From an uncultured Kiloniellaceae bacterium (GTDB taxonomy: Bacteria > Pseudomonadota > Alphaproteobacteria > Kiloniellales > Kiloniellaceae), in the NCBI GenBank assembly GCA_947500035.1, contig CANMQP010000020.1, positions 33,140-97,139 of the forward strand: a stretch of DNA of 64,000 nucleotides. Reading direction: 5' to 3'. The position numbers were made by a program, and so were the translations under genes. Below the pieces are notes generated by a model. That model had not been told where the DNA came from and did not search any database. It worked only from the letters and a program-made list of their open reading frames with translations. How positions within the stretch are numbered: position 1 is the first letter of the stretch; each line of letters starts with the position of its first letter. Below are positions 35,496-45,008 of this stretch, piece after piece.

Positions 35496-37379
35496 ATGGC
35501 ACAGAATCACGACGATAGCAGTAAATCGAAGACCTTCTCGCGCCGGGCGCTGTTTCTGGCTGGCGGTCAGGCTTTGCTGTTCTCGACCCTGGCCGGGCGG
35601 ATGTACTATCTGCAGATCGTCAAATCCGACACCTACAAGACACTCGCAGAAGACAATCGCGTCAATCTGCGTGTTCTGCCGCCGCCGCGGGGCCGTATCC
35701 TGGATCGCTTCGGCGTTGAACTGGCCGTCAATGAGCAAAACTACCGCCTCGTGCTGGTGCGGGAGCAGACACGCGACGTTGAGGCCACGCTGGATTCGCT
35801 CGGCAGTGTAATTTCTCTCTCCGAGCATGATTTCAAGCGCGTGCTGCGCGAAGTGAAGCGCAAGCGCGCTTTCGTTCCCGTCACCGTCCGTGACAACCTG
35901 AGTTGGGAAGAAGTCAGTAAGATCTCGGTCAATGCGGCCGATCTTCCAGGTGCCAGCATCGAAGTAGGCCAGACCAGATCCTATCCCTATGGCTCTGCGA
36001 TGGCGCATACCCTTGGCTATGTCGCCGCCGTTTCGGAGCGTGACCTGACCGGCGATCCTTTGCTGGAGCTTCCCGGATTCCGGATTGGGAAGAACGGAAT
36101 GGAGAAGCAGCACGATCTTGTGCTGCGCGGCAAACAGGGGAACAGCCATCTGGAGGTAAATGCCTACGGTCGGGTCATCCGGGAGCTTTCGCGTGATGAA
36201 GGCGAGCCCGGGCGGGATGCGGTTCTGACCATCGACGCGGGCCTGCAGACATTTGTGCAGCAGCGCTTGATGAGCGAACAGTCGGCCGCGGCTGTGGTCA
36301 TGGATATCAAGAACGGTGACATTCTGTCGTTGAGTTCGGTCCCCAGCTATGATCCCTCGGCCTTTAACCGCGGACTTTCGACACGCGAGTGGAATGGCCT
36401 GATCAAGGACCACCTGTCGCCCCTGACCAACAAGGCTATCGCTGGCACCTTTGCGCCGGGATCGACCTTCAAGATGATCGTCGCGCTGGCAGCCTTGAAG
36501 GAGGGAATTGGTCCCCAGCATTCGGTTTTCTGCCCAGGTTCGATGCGTCTCGGCAATGCGAAGTTTCACTGTTGGAAACGCGGTGGCCATGGCTGGGTCG
36601 ATCTCAATGGCGGAATCAAGTATTCCTGCGACGTGTACTTCTATGACGTCGCCCGCCGCATCGGCGTCGACAAGATCGCAGCGATGGCAAACCGCTTTGG
36701 CTTGGGACAGCCGGTCGGTGTCGACTTGCCGGGTGAACGTTCCGGCGTTGTCCCGACCAAGGCCTGGAAGTTAGCGAACATCGGTGAGCCCTGGCAGGGC
36801 GGTGAAACACTGATTGCGGCCATCGGACAGGGTTTCGTGCTCTCCACGCCGTTGCAACTGGCCACCATGACGGCCCGGCTTGCGACAGGCTTGAAGATAA
36901 CGCCACGCCTGACCCGTGGGTTCAACGATGAAGCCGGCGGAATCGCCGTGCCGGAGCCGCAGTTTGAAAGCATGGGCATTCCCGCGGAGCATCTGCGTCT
37001 GGTCCATAATGCCATGGACGCTGTGACCAATAATCGCCGCGGCACTGCCTACAAGGCCCGGATCGAGCAAGAAGGCTGGGAGATGGCGGGCAAGACCGGA
37101 ACATCCCAGGTGCGCCGAATCACCCTCGCCGAGCGTGCGGCCGGGGTCTTCAAGAATGAGGACCTGCCTTGGCGCCGCCGTGACCATGCGCTCTTTGTCG
37201 GTTACGCGCCGGTACATAATCCGCGCTATGCCTGCGCTGTGATTGTTGAACATGGCGGTGGCGGTTCGAGTACGGCCGCCCCGATCGTGCGTGATATTCT
37301 GACCGAGACTCAGCGCCGTGACCCTGCAGGCGTTCCTGCATTCCAATTTCAGGCGCCCGCGCCTGGCCAGGAGACCTGA
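35496..37379 (+). CDS. mrdA: Penicillin-binding protein 2 (elongation-specific transpeptidase)
   Basis: 627 residues. An N-terminal membrane anchor (about 17-36) is followed by the dimerisation/pedestal domain with PPPRGRILDRFGVELAVNE. The transpeptidase domain has the nucleophile in GSTFKM (about residue 323), the SxD-type motif in YSCDVYFY and KTGTS near residue 531. It cross-links new side-wall peptidoglycan with RodA as glycosyltransferase partner. It lies 131 bp after mreD and ends two bases before rodA, consistent with joint translation. Confidence 0.96.
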   Translation: MAQNHDDSSKSKTFSRRALFLAGGQALLFSTLAGRMYYLQIVKSDTYKTLAEDNRVNLRVLPPPRGRILDRFGVELAVNEQNYRLVLVREQTRDVEATLDSLGSVISLSEHDFKRVLREVKRKRAFVPVTVRDNLSWEEVSKISVNAADLPGASIEVGQTRSYPYGSAMAHTLGYVAAVSERDLTGDPLLELPGFRIGKNGMEKQHDLVLRGKQGNSHLEVNAYGRVIRELSRDEGEPGRDAVLTIDAGLQTFVQQRLMSEQSAAAVVMDIKNGDILSLSSVPSYDPSAFNRGLSTREWNGLIKDHLSPLTNKAIAGTFAPGSTFKMIVALAALKEGIGPQHSVFCPGSMRLGNAKFHCWKRGGHGWVDLNGGIKYSCDVYFYDVARRIGVDKIAAMANRFGLGQPVGVDLPGERSGVVPTKAWKLANIGEPWQGGETLIAAIGQGFVLSTPLQLATMTARLATGLKITPRLTRGFNDEAGGIAVPEPQFESMGIPAEHLRLVHNAMDAVTNNRRGTAYKARIEQEGWEMAGKTGTSQVRRITLAERAAGVFKNEDLPWRRRDHALFVGYAPVHNPRYACAVIVEHGGGGSSTAAPIVRDILTETQRRDPAGVPAFQFQAPAPGQET

Positions 37380-37381
37380 CC

Positions 37382-38539
37382 ATGCCGGGGCGTTTCAGCA
37401 GCATGTCACAAAACACCGGCTTGACGCTCGGGCAGAAAGTCTGGTCGATCAATTGGGGCATGGTCTTCCTGATCATCCTGATTTTTTCAGTCGGCTTTGC
37501 CATGCTGTTCTCGGCTGGCAACGGCAACGTCAATCCCTGGGCGTCGCGCCAGGCGGTCCGTTTTGGCGGCGGCTTGCTGCTGATGCTGACCGTGGCTCTG
37601 ATCGATATCCGGCTCTGGTTCCGCTATTCCTACGCCCTGTATTTCATTGCGCTGTTTTTGCTGGTTGCCGTTGAGGTTATGGGAACCGTGGGTATGGGGG
37701 CGCAGCGCTGGATCGATCTCAAGGTCATACAGCTGCAACCTTCCGAGGTCATGAAGGTCTGCCTGATCCTGGCGTTAGCGCGCTACTTTAACGGCGTTTC
37801 GGTCGAGGATATCGGCCGTCCGACTTATCTGCTGATCCCCCTTACTCTGATCGCGGCGCCTTCGGCGCTGGTCTTGAAGCAGCCCGATCTTGGGACGACA
37901 GTCATGCTGGTCATGGCAGCCGGCGCCGTTTTCTTCTGTGCCGGCGTACGGCTCTGGAAGTTTGCGATCGTCGGGGCCGCCGGTTTGGCCGCCATTCCGA
38001 TCGGATGGCAGCTGCTGCATGAATATCAGAAGGCCCGGGTCATGACCTTCATGAACCCTGAAACCGATCCGCTGGGTACGGGGTATCACATCATGCAGGC
38101 CATGATTGCCCTGGGTTCAGGCGGTATGTTCGGCAAAGGTTTCCTGCTCGGGTCACAGAGCCACTTGAATTTCCTGCCCGAAAAGCAGACGGACTTCATC
38201 TTCACCATGCTGGCCGAAGAGTTCGGCATGGTCGGGGGTTTGGGTCTCATGGGGCTTTACATCCTGCTGATTATCTATGGGATTGCGATTTCGCTACGCG
38301 CGCGCAACCAGTTCGGCCGACTGCTGGCTATTGGTTTGACCACAAATCTCTTCCTCTACGTCTTTATCAATATCGCCATGGTCATGGGATTGATCCCCGT
38401 TGTGGGAGTGCCTCTGCCGCTCATTTCTTATGGCGGCACGGCGATGCTGACGGTGATGGTCGGTCTGGGACTGGTGATTTCCGTCTACGTCCACCGCGAC
38501 ACCTTTATCTCCCGCCGCGGGGTCACGGAAGAGCTCTAG
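37382..38539 (+). CDS. rodA: Peptidoglycan glycosyltransferase RodA
   Basis: 385 residues (378 if the second ATG is used). SEDS family with about ten membrane helices. The key acidic loop and conserved tracts are visible: GAQRWIDLKVIQLQPSEVMK, LKQPDLGTTVML, FLPEKQTDFIFTMLAEEFG and PLPLISYGGTAMLT. It polymerises lipid II during side-wall growth together with PBP2. It ends the mre-mrd cluster. An imperfect stem (CCTGT/ACAGG) follows the stop, without a T-run. Confidence 0.96.
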   Translation: MPGRFSSMSQNTGLTLGQKVWSINWGMVFLIILIFSVGFAMLFSAGNGNVNPWASRQAVRFGGGLLLMLTVALIDIRLWFRYSYALYFIALFLLVAVEVMGTVGMGAQRWIDLKVIQLQPSEVMKVCLILALARYFNGVSVEDIGRPTYLLIPLTLIAAPSALVLKQPDLGTTVMLVMAAGAVFFCAGVRLWKFAIVGAAGLAAIPIGWQLLHEYQKARVMTFMNPETDPLGTGYHIMQAMIALGSGGMFGKGFLLGSQSHLNFLPEKQTDFIFTMLAEEFGMVGGLGLMGLYILLIIYGIAISLRARNQFGRLLAIGLTTNLFLYVFINIAMVMGLIPVVGVPLPLISYGGTAMLTVMVGLGLVISVYVHRDTFISRRGVTEEL

Positions 38540-38718
38540 GCCCCTGTCTAAAAGGCACAGGCCTTGAAGGCACCGGGCTTTGAGCCGTTTTACACAGCCT
38601 CCAGCATTCCTGAAGGACGCAGAACCGCGGGATCCGGTAAAAAAACCGCATGCTGAGGCTTTTCAGCACCGAAGCTCTCGACAAAGCCCTGGGGACTTGC
38701 TATTACCCCGCCCTCTGG

Positions 38719-38794
<76 letters not shown>

Positions 38795-38938
38795 TTCTTT
38801 CCCCCTCTCACGTCTTTGCAAAAAAACCTTCGTTCGACGCCTTTTTGTGCGTCATGGCTGCGCTTTTGCGCCTTTTCCTGTCCGAAGCAACGCTCGGCGG
38901 AGAAGCTTCTAACCCTCTCATAAATAATCCTTTCGCGA

Positions 38939-38956
38939 CTTTGATCGGGATCAAAG
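38939..38956. promoter_or_regulatory. Perfect Fnr/FixK-type box upstream of a c-type cytochrome
   Basis: CTTTGATCGGGATCAAAG is an 18-bp inverted repeat containing TTGAT-N4-ATCAA, the consensus of Fnr-family regulators. Its centre is about 147 bp upstream of the cytochrome start. A start of transcription 41 bases downstream of the centre (near 38989) would suit class II activation, with TTGTAG or TAGAAA as a possible -10. The 299-bp gap 38795-39093 holds nothing else that I can name. Confidence 0.72.
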
Positions 38957-39093
38957 CTGTTAACCCTATTTGGTTGTAGAAAAAAGGTAGCCCGAAGCTG
39001 GTAAGTAACGTTATCGGTGAGGTTCCGCCCAATCGAGGCGGGGGGCTGTTGAGGCGTGTGAAAGTTGATAATTAAGAGTGAGAGGAAGCGAAA

Positions 39094-39462
39094 TTGCGAA
39101 ATTCACGTAAGATCAGACACCGCTTACTTAAGGACCTTAAGCCGACTCGTTGGATCGTGATCGCCGCAGGTATAGCGCTCTGCTTCACTATTGTTCTTCG
39201 GCAGGCTGAGGCTTTGGACCTCAGGGATGAAGGCTACGCTCTTGCGCAGCGCTGGTGTCAATCCTGCCACGTGATTGAGGCCGGACAGAATGCCTCCAGC
39301 CGGGCGCCTGCTTTTACCGAGATTGCTTCCAACAACGAAGTCACTGACGACTACCTGCGGACATGGCTGAGTATCCCCCATACGCAAATGCCGGATTTCA
39401 ACCTCTCGCGAAACGAGATCACTGCGTTGATCGACTACTTCGATAGCTTAAGAGCCGAATAA
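39094..39462 (+). CDS. Small monohaem c-type cytochrome
   Basis: 122 residues from a TTG preceded by GAGGAAG. An N-terminal hydrophobic segment (about 20-38, WIVIAAGIALCFTIVL), cleaved or kept as an anchor, exports it. The haem site CQSCH is near residue 53, and the sixth ligand methionine is likely in HTQMPDFNLS near residue 100. The fold is class I cytochrome c and the final helix reads EITALIDYFDSL. It is a single-gene unit behind the Fnr-type box, which suggests a role in low-oxygen or alternative respiration. Its redox partner is unknown. Confidence 0.85.
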   Translation: MRNSRKIRHRLLKDLKPTRWIVIAAGIALCFTIVLRQAEALDLRDEGYALAQRWCQSCHVIEAGQNASSRAPAFTEIASNNEVTDDYLRTWLSIPHTQMPDFNLSRNEITALIDYFDSLRAE

Positions 39463-39631
39463 TCCCGTTCGAAAACCAAGGGCGCGGCGAGACGGACCCG
39501 GTTTCGGACAACCGTCACAGAGCGTCTTGAGGGCGGGGAAACCTGGTTTAACCCTGCTTTCTGTGATAGTGCCGATTGAGTTCGATTTTCTGTCGCGGTC
39601 GCCGAGGCAGATATCAGTCATCGAGGTCGGC

Positions 39632-40723
39632 ATGACACAGAAACGTCCGCAGGGATACATCGCGCCTTTGGCAGTTCGCGGGCGGATCTCGAATGCCCAG
39701 CCAAAGGGCCTGCCTATCGTCAATATGGGTTTCAATGAACTGCCGTTCGGACCTTCACCCGAGGTTGCTGCGGCAATTGATGAAGCGACGAGGAAAGCTA
39801 ATTTCTACGGCAACCCTTCCTGTCAGGCCCTGCGTGAAGAACTCGGCGCCCGCAACAGACTGGATGCGGAGACGATCGTCTGCGGTAACGGTTCGGAGGA
39901 GCTGCTGGATGTCATTGCGCGCAACTTCGTGCGCGCGGGCGATGAAATCGTTATCCCGGAATTCGGCTATATCCAGTTCGCCATTATCGCTAACCGCCTG
40001 GGGGCGCTTCTTACGAAGGTTCCCGAAACCGACTTGACGAGCGATGTGGACGGCCTTCTTGCCGCCCTCGGTCCAAACACAAAATTGCTGTTCCTGGCGA
40101 ATCCCAATAATCCGACCGCGACCATGCTGCCGGAGCGTAATCTTGTTCGGCTTGCGGAAGAGATGCCCAGAGACGTCGTCCTGGTTATTGACCTCGCCTA
40201 TGGGGAATTCGTCAGCTTTGATTATTGTGCCCGGGTTCACGCACTGGCGGCGCGGTTTGAGAACATCGTTGTGACGCGCACCTTTTCCAAGGCCTATGGC
40301 CTGGCGGGGCTGCGGGTCGGCTGGTGCCATGCACCGGCATGGATGATCCCGTCGCTCTATGCGGCGCGGGGAATGGGAAGCGTCAACGCAGTCGCTCAGG
40401 CTGCCGCGTTGGCATCGCTTCGTGAACCCGAACTGGTACAGGCAAGGATCGATCAGATCCTTGCCGAGAGGGAGCGGGTCGCAGATGAACTTGCCGCCTT
40501 GGGTCTCAAATGCCTGTCCAGTCATACCAATTTCATGCTGGTAACGACGGAAGACGGCGACCCGGACCGTGCCGAGGCGCTTGTCGCGCATCTCTTTGAT
40601 GATGCCGGGATCATCGTCAATCGAACGCGCGAAAAGGGCTTGGAGCGATATATGCGTTTTTCGCTCTCTCTACCGGAGCATAATTCCCTGCTGGTCCAGT
40701 CGGTTGCGCGCTTTCTGGCTTAG
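39632..40723 (+). CDS. Histidinol-phosphate aminotransferase-like PLP enzyme
   Basis: 363 residues from the ATG at 39632. The frame stays open 35 codons further upstream but that part is not aminotransferase-like. It is a class I/II fold-type I enzyme: GNGSEELLDVIARNF for phosphate binding, NPNNPTATM, the Asp in VLVIDLAYGEF, and the Schiff-base lysine in FSKAYGLAGLRVGW. It looks most like HisC, which makes histidinol phosphate, but HisC paralogues acting on aromatic or other amino acids are common. No his gene is nearby, and the neighbours are accessory catabolic genes. I therefore leave the symbol blank. Confidence 0.8.
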   Translation: MTQKRPQGYIAPLAVRGRISNAQPKGLPIVNMGFNELPFGPSPEVAAAIDEATRKANFYGNPSCQALREELGARNRLDAETIVCGNGSEELLDVIARNFVRAGDEIVIPEFGYIQFAIIANRLGALLTKVPETDLTSDVDGLLAALGPNTKLLFLANPNNPTATMLPERNLVRLAEEMPRDVVLVIDLAYGEFVSFDYCARVHALAARFENIVVTRTFSKAYGLAGLRVGWCHAPAWMIPSLYAARGMGSVNAVAQAAALASLREPELVQARIDQILAERERVADELAALGLKCLSSHTNFMLVTTEDGDPDRAEALVAHLFDDAGIIVNRTREKGLERYMRFSLSLPEHNSLLVQSVARFLA

Positions 40724-40740
40724 CGGCCAACCGAGCCGCG

Positions 40741-41724
40741 TCACTCGCCCTTGACCGGCATCTTGTCCAGGTGCCGCAGCATTGCGACAAAAGCCGCCAG
40801 ACGCTGCTGCTGATAGGTCGGAACATCCATATCGGAGTAATCCAGAAATCCCTGCTGTGTGCGCAGACCGATCCGGCCTTCCTTCATGTTGCGCTCAATG
40901 ATCGGTGGCGATGAGAAGCGGTCTTCGCCTGTGGCTCCGGTCATGTAGCGGCTCGCGTAATAAAGGATATCTCCGCCGCCCCAATCGATGAACTCGAGCA
41001 GGCCGAGAACCGCGAATCGGAAGCCGAAGCCGTATTTTGTTGCCTTATCGATGTCCTCGGCGGAGGCGACGCCTTCTTCGACCATTCGCGCGGCCTCGTT
41101 CATGGCCAGTGCCTGGATGCGGGGTACGATATAACCGGGACTGGCGCTGCAAACGACCGGCACTTTGCCGATGTCTTCCAATAGAGCCTTCAAGTGTTCG
41201 GTGGCGGAAGGGTCAGTGGCATCACCAGGGGACAATTCGACCAAGGGCACCAGGAATGCCGGATTGAGCCAGTGGGCATTCAAAAAGCGGCCCGGCGAGG
41301 AGACGAAGGCCTGCAGGTCGTTGGAAAGAATCGTTGAGGTGGTTGAAGCAACGATGCTTGTAGGATCCGCGTGCTCAGAAATCAGCTTAAAAGCATCTTG
41401 CTTCGCATCGAGCGTTTCCGGCACGCCCTCGAAAATAACATCGGCAGCTGCAAGAGCTGAAGCGGCGTCTGCTAGCGAATGATAGGAGATCCTCTGCGCA
41501 ATGGTTTTCGTGTCGGTTGCCTGCAACATTCCGAAGCCGGCCATCATGGCGAGCGTCGACGCAATTTCAGAGGCTGCGGCCTCGCGCAGCTGTTCGAACT
41601 CCGCATCGCTGCGCGGCTTCACATCGATCAGTCGAACCGGATGTCCTGCATAGGCGAAGGCGATGGCGATGCCGCGTCCCATGCGTCCGGCACCGACGGC
41701 CGCGATGACGGCTGTCGTGCTCAT
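40741..41724 (-). CDS. 3-hydroxyacyl-CoA dehydrogenase family protein
   Basis: 327 residues from ATG 41724, which has GGAG five bases upstream and lies one base after the stop of the opine-dehydrogenase-like gene. The Rossmann motif is VGAGRMGRGIAIAFAYAG near residue 10. The catalytic Ser/His/Asn region appears as ASTTSTILSNDL and NAHWLNPAFLVPLVEL. The C-terminal helical domain has ALAMNEAARMVEEGVAS. It is the length of L-gulonate, carnitine or 3-hydroxybutyryl-CoA dehydrogenases, all of which share this plan. Coupled translation with the neighbour suggests a joint pathway; the substrate is unknown. Confidence 0.8.
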   Translation of the reverse strand: MSTTAVIAAVGAGRMGRGIAIAFAYAGHPVRLIDVKPRSDAEFEQLREAAASEIASTLAMMAGFGMLQATDTKTIAQRISYHSLADAASALAAADVIFEGVPETLDAKQDAFKLISEHADPTSIVASTTSTILSNDLQAFVSSPGRFLNAHWLNPAFLVPLVELSPGDATDPSATEHLKALLEDIGKVPVVCSASPGYIVPRIQALAMNEAARMVEEGVASAEDIDKATKYGFGFRFAVLGLLEFIDWGGGDILYYASRYMTGATGEDRFSSPPIIERNMKEGRIGLRTQQGFLDYSDMDVPTYQQQRLAAFVAMLRHLDKMPVKGE

Positions 41725-41725
41725 A

Positions 41726-42811
41726 TCAAACTCCCGTTTCAAGAAGCTTGGTCATGGCTGCGCGATCGAGAGCCGCCAGGCCGAGGGCTTCCAATGTCCG
41801 CCCGGTTTTTCTGAAGTCGTCGTCACAGACCGCCGAGCCGACCGCCAGCAATCCGGCGGCGGTTGGGGCCGGAACCCCGGCCCAATCGGCGACCGAGACC
41901 AGGAACGCGAGGCCGGTGGCAACATCTTCGCGCATATAACGGTGCTCGGTCAGGACCAGTCGCTCCCGCCAATCTTCTGAATCGACCAGTTTATCGTGGG
42001 CAGCATTGCCGTACATCCACTCATCACGGGCATCGTCGTAGTGGTCGGCGAGCGGAAAATGCGGCGCGCCATACCCGAGTGCCTCGCGCAGGGCCATGCG
42101 CTCTGCGTCCAGGCGGGTTGTCACGCGTCTGATAGCGGGTTGCGTGCCCTCGTTGTGAATGTCCCAGTGCTCGAAGTGTTCGATGGGGCCGGCGTTCATC
42201 AGGATCAGCGGCGGGTGGATGATCGGTCCTGCGTTCATCAGCGCGCCCGACAAAGCATCCCCGGCGTCTTCCACCGCAGGATAGGCCTGACCTATCACTT
42301 CCAGCGCGTGGGCCTTTTGGCTATGCGGGAAGACACCGGTCGGCAGGCGGGAGGCGCGGGTTGTGATCGCAATTTTGAAGTCGCCGTGTTTGCGGGTGAG
42401 ATAGGGAAGAGTGCCGGCTTCGGCAAAGGCGACTTTCGCGTCGTTGCCCGCATCGCGAAGCGCTTTGGCCATCAAGTAGCTGCCAAAACTGCCCGGCGGC
42501 AAGAAGACGACCTGACCGTCGCGAAGATGCGGCGCCAATGCCCTGCCAATATCCGGCTGCGCGGTTGCAGGCGCGGGGCAGACGATCAGGGCTGCGCCCT
42601 CAATAGCTTCGCCGATCGCGGCCGTGACCAGTTCAATCTTTACCTCACGTTCGCCGCGGCTGTCTTTCAGTGTGAGGCTGTTGCCCGCGTCGCGGAGAAC
42701 TTTCACCGCATCGGCGTCGCGGCGCCAAAAACGGACCCGATGACCCTGCTCGGTTAAGTCGAGAGCTGCCGCATGTGAACCATTGCCGCCACCGAGAACT
42801 GCGATTTCCAT
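41726..42811 (-). CDS. NAD/NADP octopine/nopaline (opine) dehydrogenase family protein
   Basis: 361 residues from ATG 42811, with GAGG seven bases upstream; an ATG four codons earlier is possible, and longer frames add unlikely sequence. The N-terminal Rossmann fold starts IAVLGGGNGSHAAALDL. VCPAPATAQ and FLPPGSFGSYLM continue the nucleotide domain. The C-terminal octopine-dehydrogenase domain contains NAGPIIHPPLILMNAG and FEHWDIHNEG, with a histidine of the catalytic pair. Members join or split amino acids and keto acids through reductive imine chemistry. It is coupled to the hydroxyacyl-CoA-dehydrogenase-like gene. The real substrate is unknown. Confidence 0.78.
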   Translation of the reverse strand: MEIAVLGGGNGSHAAALDLTEQGHRVRFWRRDADAVKVLRDAGNSLTLKDSRGEREVKIELVTAAIGEAIEGAALIVCPAPATAQPDIGRALAPHLRDGQVVFLPPGSFGSYLMAKALRDAGNDAKVAFAEAGTLPYLTRKHGDFKIAITTRASRLPTGVFPHSQKAHALEVIGQAYPAVEDAGDALSGALMNAGPIIHPPLILMNAGPIEHFEHWDIHNEGTQPAIRRVTTRLDAERMALREALGYGAPHFPLADHYDDARDEWMYGNAAHDKLVDSEDWRERLVLTEHRYMREDVATGLAFLVSVADWAGVPAPTAAGLLAVGSAVCDDDFRKTGRTLEALGLAALDRAAMTKLLETGV

Positions 42812-42978
42812 CTCATACCTCATCCTTGGCCGTTCCATAAACATCAACAGAGAGGGGGCAATGGATGCAAGATATGATTTCTGCAGTAGCGCGTTTATTC
42901 CGTATGGTGGTGTGGCGCCGCGGCCGTTCCTTCCGCAGCCGGCGTATCGATGAGAACGGATCATGAGATGGGTTTGTC

Positions 42979-43683
42979 TTGAGTTACAGTCTTTTTGCTA
43001 TTTACGAAGGCCCAGGGGAGGCCACGCCGCTTCTGGCAGAGCATTTTCGGATGCTTGCCACGCAAGACACGAGACTTCGCCTCGATGCGGTCAACGTCGA
43101 CCTTTTCGTGCCTGAAACGAGAGAGATCCTGTTGTTCGATGATGGTCCGGCGCCTGCAGCTGTTCTGTCGTTTTCCAGCGAAGAACGAGAGCCCTTGCAA
43201 GCCCTGGTCCGGGAGGGTGCTTTTCGGCAGTGGGCTGTTCAGGTGCCGCGGGATTTGCTCGCGGGAGTCTCGATGAGCTTCGGACTTTTCGAGACATTCC
43301 CGTTCCCGGTTGCGGGATCGGATTCGATAATGCCTAGAACCGCCGGCTTATCACTTCTCGTGCGCTACTACGGTCCGATGCCCGACGTAGCTGGCTTTCA
43401 GGATTTCTACACAAACAATCATCCGCCGATCCTCGGCCTTTTGCCCGCGATCCGGAATGTCTTTTGTTACTTGCCTGAGGCCTTAGGTCTCAACGCGCTT
43501 CAGAGGTCAGAGGTAATGCTCATCAATGAGGTGGTCTTCGACGACGTCGAGAGCCTCAATAGAGCTCTGGATTCCGACGTTGTTCCTGCGCTAAAGGCCG
43601 ATTCTGCACGCTTCCCGCCGTTTGGGCATTCCACGCACCACGCAATGCTCCGGGAGACAGTCTTGAGTGAAGCTGCAGATTAA
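42979..43683 (+). CDS. EthD-like dimeric alpha/beta-barrel protein
   Basis: 234 residues from TTG. The second half has the EthD/ferredoxin-like signature LLVRYYGPMPDVAGFQDFYTNNHPPIL, with AIRNVFCYLP and the closing strand SEVMLINEVVFDDVESLNRAL. The first half (residues 1-115) seems to be a diverged copy of the same fold with MSYSLFAIYEG and LFVPETREILLFDDG. EthD-type domains occur as accessory or small catalytic units in oxidative catabolism of ethers and aromatics. It is divergent from the opine-dehydrogenase-like gene. Confidence 0.6.
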   Translation: MSYSLFAIYEGPGEATPLLAEHFRMLATQDTRLRLDAVNVDLFVPETREILLFDDGPAPAAVLSFSSEEREPLQALVREGAFRQWAVQVPRDLLAGVSMSFGLFETFPFPVAGSDSIMPRTAGLSLLVRYYGPMPDVAGFQDFYTNNHPPILGLLPAIRNVFCYLPEALGLNALQRSEVMLINEVVFDDVESLNRALDSDVVPALKADSARFPPFGHSTHHAMLRETVLSEAAD

Positions 43684-43869
43684 TCAGGCACCGGGTAATG
43701 CAACGATAGGGATGTGAAGCGCAGGTGCCCTATGCGGGCTGCCGGTTTTCAAGGCCTTGCGTCCGGGGAATCTCCCATGCATCATCGCCCGGCTGATCAT
43801 CGTTTGAGGCCTGGACGACAACGGGCCATGCGACCGGCGGAGAAGAGCACCAAACAGGGAGTTTAAGTG

Positions 43870-44892
43870 ATGAGAGATTTACGTAGGGTAGCAAGGAAAG
43901 CCCTGGGCCTGGCGGCTGCGGCCGGTTTGGCGACGACGGTCGCGTCAGGCGCTGCGCTTGCTGTTGATAGAGTTAGCGCGGTTCATGCCTTTCCAGAGTT
44001 CCTTGTCTATACCAAGACCTTTCTGGCGATGGTCGAAGCCATAAATGCGCGTGGCGAGGGGATCGTTGAAATCCAGGTCAGAGGCGGCCCGGAAGCGATC
44101 GGCATGTTCCAGCAACCCCAAGCGGTACGCGACGGTGTGGTCGACATGGTTCACACGCCGGGCAGCTTCTACGGGGCTTCGGTTCCGGAAATCGATGCTA
44201 TGGTCGCCGCGCGTGTGACACCGATGGAAGCCCGCGCCAACGGCGGTGCGGCCCTGATGGATCAGGTTCATCAGTCACGCTTTAACGTCAAGCACCTGGG
44301 GTGGATTGACGGTGGTGTCCAGTTCCATATCTACAGTACGCAGGAGTTCAAATTCGGTGACGATGGTGTCATTGATCTGACCGGCGTCAAACTGCGTGAC
44401 AATCCGATTTACCATGCCTTTTTCGAGGCTTTGAATGCGACGACGGCGTCCATGAAAGCCACTGAAGTCTACTCGGCGCTTGAAAAGGGTGTCGTCGATG
44501 CGGCGGCCTGGACTTCGATCGGTATTCTCGACCTGAAATGGGATAAGTTCCTCAAATACCGGATCGATCCCAAGTTCTACAACACGGACATCGGGGTGAT
44601 CTTTAACAAGGATTCTTGGGAAAGCCTGTCACCGGAGTCCCAGAAACTGATCCAGGATGTGGTTGCTGAGTGGGAGCAGAAGTCCTACGACGCCCGTCAG
44701 CAGGATATCGCGAAGGATGCGGAAGAGCTGCAAAAGCGCGGTATGCAATTCGTGTCCATGAGCCCGGAAGCCTCAGAGATTTACGTCACCAAGGCCAACG
44801 ATGCGGCCTGGGGCCGGATGAAGGGGCGCCTGGAGGAAATGGGTGGCATGGAGAATTACGACAAGCTGCGTAAGCTCTACTACAAAGAATAG
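43870..44892 (+). CDS. dctP: TRAP transporter solute-binding protein (DctP family)
   Basis: 340 residues from ATG 43870, nine bases after GGGAG; the GTG one codon earlier is an alternative. A Sec signal peptide ends near ALA at residue 34. The DctP fold follows, with the carboxylate-binding arginine in the region DLTGVKLRDNP and KGVVDAAAWTSIGILDLKWDKF near residue 200. It captures an organic acid for the DctQM membrane complex encoded just downstream. The substrate class (C4-dicarboxylate, 2-oxo acid, sugar acid) cannot be read from sequence. The gene symbol denotes the family only. Confidence 0.88.
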   Translation: MRDLRRVARKALGLAAAAGLATTVASGAALAVDRVSAVHAFPEFLVYTKTFLAMVEAINARGEGIVEIQVRGGPEAIGMFQQPQAVRDGVVDMVHTPGSFYGASVPEIDAMVAARVTPMEARANGGAALMDQVHQSRFNVKHLGWIDGGVQFHIYSTQEFKFGDDGVIDLTGVKLRDNPIYHAFFEALNATTASMKATEVYSALEKGVVDAAAWTSIGILDLKWDKFLKYRIDPKFYNTDIGVIFNKDSWESLSPESQKLIQDVVAEWEQKSYDARQQDIAKDAEELQKRGMQFVSMSPEASEIYVTKANDAAWGRMKGRLEEMGGMENYDKLRKLYYKE

Positions 44893-45008
44893 CAGCAAAG
44901 TGAATCCGACCGTTCTTCGCCGGGCAGGCGGGAACGGTCGGACTCTTGAATGAGTGATTGCGGTTAAGGCATCGGGTAACAGCCCGCCTTGACCGGGTGG
45001 GGAAGTCT

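Noticed and set aside
35433..36590. A 385-codon minus-strand frame opposite mrdA.
   Set aside because: Antisense to a conserved PBP2 gene, with no domain and no ribosome-binding site.
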